NCBI GenBank assembly: GCA_910589415.1
Contig: OU342638.1
Location: forward strand, 34,135,579 to 34,199,578
Length of the DNA stretch: 64,000 bases
Direction: 5' to 3'
Source: Malachius bipustulatus
Taxonomy: Eukaryota > Arthropoda > Insecta > Coleoptera > Melyridae
This document shows, piece after piece, positions 49,101-57,959 of this stretch. Numbering within the stretch: position 1 is the first letter of the stretch; each line of letters opens with the position of its first letter. A program made the translations under genes and the position numbers. The notes beneath the pieces are model-generated. The model saw only the letters and a program-made list of their open reading frames with translations. It was not told the DNA's origin and did not search any database.

Positions 49101-50388
49101 TCGCCCACAATTTCATCACCGGATACGAGGACGACATGTACAACTTGGCGAAATCGATCATGTCGTTCAATAACGAAGAATCGACGGACACAATCGGACT
49201 TCTAGCAACGGTTAGTAGGAATTAAACGATTCGGAACTCTCGTACGAATCTTTCTGAATAAGAAATGACAGAATGTTTTCCTTTCAGAAAATTGGTCTCC
49301 AAAAAGACGTCCTCGAGGTAGACACGGGTTTAAGGAACATCGATAAAATCGGAAAATACGTCTCCTTCAATGGAGAACAACACCTGAACCACTGGTCGAC
49401 CGAAGAATGCGACTCGTAAGTGTCTCTAACAAGTAACGAACGTTCCCAACCGTTCTGCTACTATCTACATTTCGCCCAGTTTTCTCACCACCACTCCCCG
49501 TTTCAGATTACGAGACTCCACGCCCGGTCTGATCTACCCTCCAGCCTCGATCATGAACAAAGAGCCCGTCAAACTTTACCAGAAAGAGATGTGCCGCACC
49601 GTTCCGATGGTATTCCAGAGGGAATCATCCCTGTTCGGCGGTCGCATCCCCTCTTACCGATACAAAATCCCCGACAACGTGTTCGACAGCGCGGAAAAAC
49701 GAGGAGAACAGCAGTGCTACTGCGATTTGGACACCGGCACATGCCCCATGCAGGGGGTCTTCAACACCACCCCATGCAGTTACGGTAAGTTCCCCGTTTT
49801 TTTTTATTACCTCAAACTCTTTCCCAATGTCACGTTTCAATTACAGGAGCCCCGACGTTCATATCGTTCCCGCACTTCTACAACGCCGATCCTCTGATCC
49901 TGGAAAATCTGGACGGTCTCGATCCCGAGAACGCGCCTCACGAATCGTTCGTTGAGATCCACCCGACGATGGGTTTCGCGATGGCCGGCACGTCCCGTTT
50001 CCAGGTTAACGTGATGGTTTATAAGGAACCGGGGATGGCGCAGGTGCAGATGTTCAAGAACGGGATGATCCTTCCCATCGCTTGGATCGAAGCGGTGAGT
50101 TAAAGTAACGGTTACATTAAAGTAGCTACTAATACTTGTTACAAAAGGAACGATTTGATCTATTTAATTTGTTTATTCCAGGACTTGAATGAAGAGAGAC
50201 TACCCGAGGACGTAGTGGAGAATATCTTCCAAGCTACGTACACGGTGAAGACTATAAAATTGACCCTCAAATATGGTTCGTTGTTCACGGCGTTGATAAC
50301 GTTACTTTCTGCGATCGTGCTGGTACGAAATGGTTACATGAGACGGAAGAACAGGGAAAATATTACGAGTTTTGTAACGGTTAATTAG
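43172..50388 (+). CDS. CD36-family scavenger receptor (SR-B-like), gene B
   Basis: Nine coding exons with GT-AG introns and unbroken frame: 43172-43382, 47741-47832, 47890-48053, 48784-48925, 49007-49210, 49288-49415, 49507-49784, 49847-50094, 50182-50388; 557 residues. The fold is the same double-pass lipid/lipoprotein receptor as gene A. Residues 1-70 form an unusually long cytoplasmic tail with four cysteines (C13, C22, C25, C30). The first membrane helix is about 71-92 (VLAGLIIVFLTSFTGTAIMF), the second about 518-537. The family block reads LGPYVYEEKLE around 150-160. All six ectodomain cysteines are present: C312, C343, C384, C386, C393, C404, in the CYC...C...PCSYG arrangement that forms three disulfides in CD36. 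Sequons lie at N107, N130 and N400. FPHF follows C404. I begin at the ATG at 43172; an upstream in-frame TTG is not a likely start. Ligand unknown. Confidence 0.93.
44060..44545. repeat. GAATGACTCGTTCA repeats in gene B intron 1
   Basis: GAATGACTCGTTCA or close variants (AACGATTCGTTCAGTAA, GAATGACTCGTACATTAAA) recur about ten times at 30-60 base spacing, often followed by (G/A)TAA-ATCATAAA. The word resembles the GAACGAATCGTT words of the 4.2-4.7 kb duplication. Confidence 0.7.
44640..46560 (+). repeat. GAAGAA-rich purine array in gene B intron 1
   Basis: The + strand is dominated by AAGAAGAAA words. Longer units of about 330-340 bases are visible, each with GAAGAAACTTCC-CCTGCGTTTTTTAAT-CAG, AGGACTCGAAGCAGCTT, AATGGGCTCA(T/C)CGAATTGAGTAAAA, CTACTAAAAAA and GAAAGAAGAAAAATTGACCCCATTTCAGAAAG. 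Copies start near 44960, 45300, 45665 and 45990. It ends in a near-perfect (GAAGAA)n at about 46496-46530. In the pre-mRNA it would be a purine-rich intronic tract. Confidence 0.85.
48160..48719. mobile_element. MITE-like element in gene B intron 3
   Basis: The left end ATGTGCCTCTAGTGGCGGCC, ATTTGTTAAGAGGGCAAA (from about 48161) is the complement of TTTGCCCTCTTAAAAAATGG, CCGCCACTAGAGACACAT (to about 48719). The arms are about 40 bases with a few mismatches, and a looser match (CTGGAAAATATGTT / AACATTTTCCAG) extends them to about 60. The interior of ~440 bp has no transposase, so the element is non-autonomous. Its right end finishes about 65 bases before exon 4 without touching the acceptor. 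I could not fix the target-site duplication. Confidence 0.75.
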
Positions 50389-50641
50389 TAATTGTCGTGA
50401 CAAATAGAGCCGCCAGTCCGTCCAGCGTGGTGTGTAGTTTTAGGTTAGTTTTCGGGGAATTCCCGGAAAGGTGTAATGTGAATATTATTATATTCGTTTG
50501 AAAGACTGAGTTTTGCTCAAAATTAAATTATTGTTTGAATTGTTAATTGTAGGCGTTAATGGTTAAGAATAGTTGTTATAATAGTGAATCTAGGCAATTA
50601 TTTAAATTGTTGAAATGTTTTTGTAAATATATTTTTGTAAT

Positions 50642-50647
50642 AATAAA
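50642..50647 (+). terminator. Poly(A) signal of gene B
   Basis: AATAAA about 255 bases after the stop codon, in an AT-rich end of the 3' UTR. This is a plausible cleavage signal; no competing canonical signal was noticed closer to the stop. Confidence 0.5.
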
Positions 50648-50959
50648 TTATTAATTAATAATATTATGTTTGTTATTATTTGAACATTTGAGCAGCCAAG
50701 AATACTTTCAGGAGTTTGCCATTGCTTTCCGAACCGTAGAGAAACTGCAATGCAGTTTAAAAGCCATTTTTGCTTTCAATTAAAATGTGCTACCATCACC
50801 ATCTATCGTAAACTAGGCTAATCATTATTTCTGAGATTGCGCACATCTCATACGCACACATATATTGCAACTTACAGAGATCTTTTCCTATGTAAAACGG
50901 TAACGACATGGCTTCTTGATTGGTTGGTTATATAGTTGTATATGTAGTAAAATAGTGGT

Positions 50960-51845
50960 AATAACGGTGCGTCCGCCATTAACAGGCTAAATAATGCCGT
51001 ACTTGTAGAATGTTAAAAGTTTTATTTTCCAGAGTTGGACTTGCTCAAATAATCCGCCATTAACAGGCCAAAGCGTGTCGTTATTGTTCCGCGTTCATGA
51101 GTCTCCTGTAAAAATATTATTTTCCAGAACTAGGCCAGCATTAACAGGCCAAAGGGTGGTGTTGGGTGCATATTAAAATCATGGTACAGGGAGTTCTATC
51201 GGCGTGTTCACGTAATTAACACCATCCGCCATTAACAGGCCCAAACCGTATTATTATAACTACATAACGTTCATTAGTCTGTTTAAAAAAAGTATAATTT
51301 TCTAGAGTTACGCCAGACTTGTTGCTTCTTCCAATAATTACATATATCCGCCATTAACAGGCCATAACGTGTGGTTATTGTGGGGTGTTTCTTCGCCGTT
51401 AATAGGCCAAATAAGCTTGGGGTTGGGTTCATATTACAATCTTTATTATACCGAGAGTTCAGGTAATTAACATCATCCGCCATTAACAGGCCAAAGCGTA
51501 TTGTAACTGCACAACGTTCGTAAGTCTGCTATAGAAGTATCATTTTCTAGAGCTGCGCCAGATTTTTAGCTTCTTCCAATAATTACGTATATCCGCCATT
51601 AACAGGCCATAACGTGGGGTTATTGTGGGGCCTTTGTGAGTCTTGTGAGTTATTATAAGTCTCCTGTAAAAGTATTATTTTCCAAAGCTGCGTCCGAGTT
51701 GACGCTGGTTCAAAAATTGCTTACGTCCGCCATTAACAGGCCAAAGTGTGGTGTTCGGTTTACATTAAAACCACGAGTATACCCGGACATCTAAAGGCGT
51801 GTTCATGTAACTAATAGCAACCGTCATTAAGAGGCCAAAACTCCG
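50960..51845. repeat. CCGCCATTAACAGGCC repeat array
   Basis: The core CCGCCATTAACAGGCC, or a close variant, occurs near 50971, 51053, 51130, 51227, 51346, 51391, 51476, 51592, 51727 and 51820. Flanks also recur: AAAG-GT(G/A)-TGTT, GTAAAA(G/A)TATTATTTTC-AGAG-T and CGTTCATAAGTCT. Spacing varies from about 45 to 135 bases, so the core is kept better than the spacing. The array starts about 310 bases past the gene B poly(A) signal. Confidence 0.85.
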
Positions 51846-51849
51846 CTTT

Positions 51850-53570
51850 ATTGTGTTATGTTTTTATGAACTTTATGAGTTTTCCATATGTTATAGGAAA
51901 ATAATTATTTTCCTATAGTTTTTACTGGTTTAGCGCATTTATGACGATTAAGTCAGTTTAAGCGACTTTCGACGTTAAAACTTCTTCATAATTATTAACA
52001 CTAAGTATGCTACAGTACTTTTTTACCGCTCTAAAAAATTTGGACGAAAATTGATTTTCTCTATAAAAAATCGCACTTTTTAAACTTAATACGGCCAATA
52101 CCCGCTCATTTCTGTAAAGTTTGTATAACCAACAAAAATATTTGTCTACATTACATTTTTGTTATAAATTTAAATATCAAATAATTTAAAAACTCGTCAG
52201 TAAGATAGGCAACCAATAATACAAGCAATCGCTCAATATTTCCGTCGTTTTTATAGGCAACCAAAGATACATCAACGATGTCGTCAGTAAGGTAGGCAAT
52301 TAATAATACAAGCAATCACTCAATATTTCTGTTGTTTTTATAGGCAACTAAAGATACACCAACGATGTATCATGAGTTACATACCTATTACTGTTGCTTA
52401 AATTAAATATTTAAAAAACCACGTGGGTATAATAAGGAGCAAATTTAATTAATTAGTTGATTAAATTGACATCTCTTTACCGTTAAAGGGATCTATTTCT
52501 AGCGCAAATATTTTTTTTCATTAGCATAATTGTGTCAATAATGAAGAAAAACGATACTGCGTCTCCTTCTCATATATCATTCGCATTATTGACCAATTAT
52601 CCGGCGCCGGTAATTAGTAGGTAGGTATGTACGTATGGCAATATTCTCTGATTAATTTTAATCGGGTATTAACTAATTAACCAGTTTCAAGGTCGTTACT
52701 AAAGTGCATTTGTATCCAAGATTGCACAATGCAATGCAATATTAACTCGCTCCAACGGAAATTATTATAAAACAAAGTCTAATAACGCGACATTTTCCAT
52801 AATTTCCTCACAACTCGACTCATAGGTACTTTTCTTAATAAATTTTAATAAAAAATACGACGGGCGTAATTTTACAATAATTATTTCCGGGGTCATTATT
52901 ACATTATTACATTGCATTACCTCAGGTTTAAATCCTTTCAACGTAGTAACGTACTTATCCGGTCGCGATGTTGCCACATATTCTCCTCCACCACCTCGAC
53001 TTATTAAGAAAAAAACATTTAGCTTTGCTATACCTAATACGACATAAAGGAAAGTTCGAAGCAGTTCTCCTGTGTTATAATAAGATAAAGAGGATTAAAT
53101 ATAAAAATAAAAAAAATAGTGAAATGGTGATTAAAAAGAGAGATCAACTTCGTCTTCCAGAAGAAGGAAACAAAGATGGCGCCTGAGGGTAAAAACGAAT
53201 CTATGAGTGATCAAACGTAACGGCGAAAAAGGACCCGTTATAATAGAACGCAGAACCTTTTTGGAGATTAAAAGAAATTTTGTTTTCAAAAACAAAATAC
53301 AAAATAAAGAAGAAACACCGAGATACAGAAGATAGGTACAGAAGAAACAGAAATTAATAATATTAACTCTTAAAAATAATTATCGATAATATTAGATAGG
53401 AGTTGAGGATAAATAATATGATCTGGCAACGCCGCTTTCGCACTCTTGGCCGTGATATTTACGCGGACGTCGTCGACGTCGCCAAAAGAAAGAGAGACGG
53501 AACAATTCAGAAGCGACGCCGCCAAGTTGAACAAAATGTCTTCGCAACCATAAAATTTTAAAATCAAGTT
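51850..53570. other. Intergenic with one ~88-bp duplication
   Basis: Two tandem copies of GTCAGTAAG-TAGGCAA, AATAATACAAGCAATC-CTC, AATATTTC-GT-GTTTTTATAGGCAAC, AAAGATAC lie at about 52195-52280 and 52281-52370. Elsewhere in the stretch nothing is recognised. Confidence 0.6.
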
Positions 53571-53573
53571 AGG

Positions 53574-53576
53574 AAT

Positions 53577-53627
<51 letters not shown>

Positions 53628-53628
53628 T
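53574..53628. repeat. (TTTA)n microsatellite
   Basis: Uninterrupted TTTA tetranucleotide repeat of about thirteen units. Confidence 0.95.
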
Positions 53629-53884
53629 TAATAAATTTGGGAAACTCAACAGGTAAAATTAACCCAATTACAGAGTTTCCACAAAAGATACAACAATGTC
53701 TAACAATCAATTATGTACAACGGGTTATCTTAAAAAACTACAAAAGGAAAGAGATATAAAAAAATACTGATACCCAACAACGAAACTAGCGGACTCAGAC
53801 AGTTATTTCTGCTGATATAATAAAAATACAAAAATTTTTGCTCAAATTTGCTCCTTATTCTTAATTTCAAGGCATTCTTAAGAA

Positions 53885-55775
53885 AATATGAAGATTCCGT
53901 ACTTTCGTCTTCTTCTTCTGCTTTGGGTATCGCTAATTTTTCTTCAAGTTCGTCCAGAAAGGCTTTTACATTATTGCTTGTATTTTTTTATATACAGGAG
54001 TGATCTATTTCTAAAAATGATCTTCTTTTCTTGTTTTCTTCTTCTTCAATTCCATAATGATCAAGGCTTTCAGACTGCCCCTAAATGTTTTCTCAATATT
54101 TTTTTTTTTAATAAAATCATTTCTTTCTCATTCGTCTCAAAATATTTCTTCATTTTCTTCTCTTTTTTTCTCTGTTTTTGAAGATCCGTACCTGTTCAAC
54201 TTTACAAACGAATGCAATTATTTGGCTATCTTCCTCCTTCATTTAGATATTTCTTCAATTTTCCTTCAAAAGGTTGTTTGAAGCTAGACTGAATTCGAAA
54301 ACTGTTCTTCTTTATAAAAGATTTCTTCATTGATCTTCAAGACTTTTCAGGACGCCTCTGCTTTTCTAACATGGTCTCTATAAATGAAGGAAGGTTGGCC
54401 ATATTTTCTTCTTCGTAAGAAATTTTCTAATTTTTCAAGATATGGTCTTCTTTTTCGCCCTTTCTGAAATGATTCTTCTTCTACAAATACAAAAGTTAAT
54501 CTTGAAATAAGACCTGAATTTATCCATTCTTATTTTTCTTAATAATATATTGCTTTCTCTTCTTCAATAATTGTTTCTTCTTTATTCGCCCTTCATTGAT
54601 CTTTTTCCATTCTTCTTTTTCCCATTCTATTGAGAAAAAATGAAGATATTGATACTGGTATATGGTTGGAAGGGATTATGCAGCCTCTTCGTGCATGTCA
54701 TCTTCCTAAAATACGGATTTCTTCTTTTTCGTCTTCACGATTTTTGCATTGATTATGCGATTTTTTTATTAAATTAAATGAAAGTTATCTCATTTTGTTC
54801 TTAAAAATGATCCTTTTTTTTTCCATTTTCTTCTTCTTCAAAATTCTTCGTGATAAAATTATGGCTTCATTTTAATTGGGACTTGATGGGAGCATCCAGG
54901 GCGCGTTTATGCCAGCAAATTCACATAACGAAAGCCTCTTTTCTTCTTATTCTACTCAAATAATTTCTTCACTTTTTTGTCTTCATTTTTTAAGTCAATT
55001 ACTTCATTTTTAATCTCAAAGACTTCTCATTTTGGGTACAAATACAAATTAATGGTGATTATTTTGCTTTCTTCTTCTTCATTGGACGTTTCTTCTGTTT
55101 ACTTTCAAAGACAAAGATGCGGCTTGAAGCTACGTTCAAATCTTTCTGTTTTGTTGTTGTCAAATTTGCTGTCTTCTTCTTCCTAAAATATCGATTTATT
55201 CTCTGTCTTCGCGTTTACGTATTGCTTATCCCAAAATCAACGACCCCATTCGGCTTTCTTCTTTTTTCTTTAGATGTTTCTTTTTGCTTTTGATCTTCAA
55301 GTTACGCGCAAATCTATTTCTTCACACTATTTTCGATCAAAAGGTAAACCTATTCCAGCTCTAATCTTCTCCCTATTTTTTTCTTTCCTCTCTTACAATT
55401 CCTAAATTCTTGTTATTTTCTTCTATCTCATAATCTCCATATTTTATTCATTTTTTCTGGGTAAAAGATGATGTTCTGGGTATCACGAACTGCTTTTTAT
55501 GCTCTCAAGACCATTGCTTCCATCATCTCCTTAAAATGTTTCTTCACTTTTCTTCTTTTACAATTCCTAAATTCGCGTTATTCTTCTTTTTATTCAATTT
55601 TTCTAGGTAACAGTACCCCATAGAGACCATTTAACTTTCCTCTATTTCCTTAGTTGTTGCTTCAATTATTGCTTTTTGAAGATCCATTCAAAGTGAGCGA
55701 AAATCCTGTTTCTTCAATCAATGAGAAGGTAGGCTTATCGTGTTTATTCTTCTTCCCAAAATATTTCTTCTCTTC
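53885..55775 (-). repeat. CTTCTT-rich pyrimidine array
   Basis: TTCTTCTT words dominate the + strand across about 1.9 kb, with TTTCTTCA, CTTCTTCAT and TTTTCTTCTTT in most lines. This is the strand mirror of the GAAGAA array in gene B intron 1. Some recurrent phrases (AAATTTTTCTTC, CTAAAATAT/CGATTT-TTCTT, AAAAATGATC-TTTTTT) suggest longer units, but they are too worn for a period to be fixed. Short open frames inside are low-complexity. Confidence 0.75.
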
Positions 55776-55849
55776 CAGTGCCAGTACCAATAAAATCAAT
55801 TCTAAGCGTTCCAATAAAGTTATTCAGATTTAGAGAGCAGGAGACAACA

Positions 55850-55895
55850 ATTTTACCCACGGAGCGCCACAGGGGTCAAATCAGACCCCTCCAGA
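55850..55895 (+). repeat. Solo copy of the 12-13 kb array core
   Basis: GGAGCGCCACAGGGGTCAAA followed by TCAGA resembles GAGTGCCACAGGAGTCAAAT followed by AAGA near 12610. It sits in locally GC-richer DNA. This links two distant loci of the window to one repeat source. Confidence 0.5.
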
Positions 55896-55899
55896 TTTA

Positions 55900-56516
55900 T
55901 CGAGTTGTTGTTTCAGGCTTCCTCATGTTCGATGCGTCCTCATTCATCATCTCCCTTATTAATCCGGCGACGGATCCAGACGGTAATATCGATAATCTAG
56001 GGAAACTCTACTCTAGGACGCCGGCAACGCCGCATCATCGGCTGCTCCACTAGTCCAGAGAGCCTACCGGTCTCGTATCGTAGTAGGCCAGGCAGACAGG
56101 CAAGGCAGAGTCGATAGAGCGACTGTTATGTAACAACACCAACACCAACTAACAGAGTAGGATCGCAGAGAACGGGAAACTATGACCGACCGCTCGAGTC
56201 GCTATCACTACCACCACCGCCACCGAGAAGAGATGTTGCTGGAATGACCTTGAAGAGGGGGGGTCAGTGAGAGAAAACTCTGTGATAAAAATAAATGTGA
56301 TAACTGCCGGGCCGGACAAGACACGCGGGGAGGGAATTCCTTTCGGTTTCGCTTTTGATGTGGTAATTTTTTTCGCTCATTTTTTTTTCGGATAAATTCG
56401 ATCGAACTGCACGTGTTTTAGTTTTAGAGAGTTTTAGAGGAGATGATCGCGGTCGGGAAAGTGGTGCCGCTCCTGTGTTGAGTGCGATTAACTTGGAGGG
56501 TTTTCTAGGAGGAAAA
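55900..56516. promoter_or_regulatory. GC-richer segment upstream of a possible exon
   Basis: This stretch is clearly less AT-rich than its surroundings, with ACGCCGGCAACGCCG, CTACCACCACCGCCACC and CGGGCCGGACAAGACACGCG. In an AT-rich genome this fits a promoter and 5' UTR of a gene on the + strand, but no direct promoter element was identified. Confidence 0.3.
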
Positions 56517-56565
56517 ATGGGAAAGAGAGGGAGGAAAACTAGGTGGAAGACGTTGGAGATTCCAG
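56517..56565 (+). CDS. Possible first coding exon of an unidentified gene
   Basis: An ATG in the context GGAAAAATGG opens a short frame of 16 codons (MGKRGRKTRWKTLEIP) ending at CCAG|GTGAGG, a strong 5' splice-donor match. The intron would be phase 1. No downstream exon could be identified in the remaining 7.4 kb, so the assignment rests only on composition, start context and donor quality. It may be chance. Confidence 0.25.
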
Positions 56566-56569
56566 GTGA

Positions 56570-57950
56570 GGGAGTTTGATTTTCTTGTCGATTTCGCAAT
56601 TATTTTTTTTCTTAATATGATGTAATTTATTTTTCGAGCCAAGTTTTTTTTAATAATAGAGCGCGATTTTTCATAAATTAAAATATTTATAATGGTGTTT
56701 GTAAGTGCCAGAAACACACTTTAACCTGCCAGTTGATCTTTGCACCCCGTAAGTTAGTAGTAGCCGACGAGTAGGTAGATCATTTATTTATTTTTTTTAC
56801 ATTCCAGTACTTATTTTTGTATTTTTTTGCAATACAGTGGCGTAGATAATTAAATAAATTAGTAAACTTACTAGCGTGTTTGAAGATCAAATTATCTATA
56901 AAGCGCTAAAAGTATCCCGCCCCGCTAAACGGTGATGGGGTAGATTATTTAAAATCCAAATAGTACATAGTACATTACATACATTATACAAAGTACTAGG
57001 TAAATAAGTACTCTCATCATTATTGCGAGCGTGAGTCCTATTTATTACCACCAATTACTAAAATAATTTGAGGTCAATACTCCATCAATTCATTAATTTT
57101 TCAATTACATAACAAACCTAATAACTGTTGAAAATATAATTTTTTGTTGTACATTGTACATAGGTACATACATAATACATTATGTACCTATTTGTAATAA
57201 CCTACCTGTATCTTTTATAATGAATTGCAAATGAACTGCTTGAATGGAATGATAATAATTAAATATGCATTATTGCTGCGTTGCCGTTACTATTATTACT
57301 ATATCAAAAAAGTAAATATTCAAGAAATTAAAATAAAAAACAATCAGAAGAGGGATGTTTTTGATAAATCCGACAACACCGATCAATTGCGTCTCCTTAA
57401 ATCAGACAACATTGCAAGGAAATGATCATCAATACTGACGGTGATAATCGCGTTTTACACACCCTCCTGCACCGCTAAAGAAAATCCCCTCGATCTGGCA
57501 ACGCGGCACAAGTAGACGATATCCTTATCAAAGTCGTGGTTTACGAAAAGTTCGCTAATTTGAAACGTTTAACGTACATGTAAATTATGTACATAAAAAA
57601 TGTACTACACAATTAATAAAGAAACACGTTCATAGTACACGTTATGCAAGTTTGAAGTGAATTACTCAATATTTCATTATCTTATCGCCGGGAGTCAAGA
57701 TTTATTTAAAATATGCCTAGATACAGGTGGAATGTACTCTCGGTGAAAAAATGTCTTGTTTACGACTAACTTTTGATTTATAAGTAGTTAATAGTGACTG
57801 AAGAAAATTAATAATGCAACCTAGCAGGAATAAAGGAAATTGTTACAACCTGGCATCACTGTACCTACAAGTTAATCAGGAATAATTTTAATAAAAATCA
57901 AAGAAATCATTACTGGAGAATATTTACGTTTTTTTTTTTTTTTAATCCCA
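56570..57950. other. Intergenic or intronic AT-rich DNA
   Basis: TACAGTGGCGTAGATAATT near 56835 matches the CAGTGGCG family. A palindromic segment of GTACAT/ATGTAC and TAGGTAC words lies near 57150-57195. No gene recognised. Confidence 0.45.
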
Positions 57951-57959
57951 CACTACATG

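Noticed and set aside
49420..49840. Overlapping open frames of 71-122 codons in the gene B exon 7 area
   Set aside because: They overlap exons of gene B in wrong frames. The reconstructed CD36 frame with matching splice phases explains the sequence.
53888..54281. Hydrophobic open frames that look like membrane proteins
   Set aside because: CTTCTT-rich DNA always encodes Phe/Leu/Ser-rich strings. The frame is not kept across repeat units.
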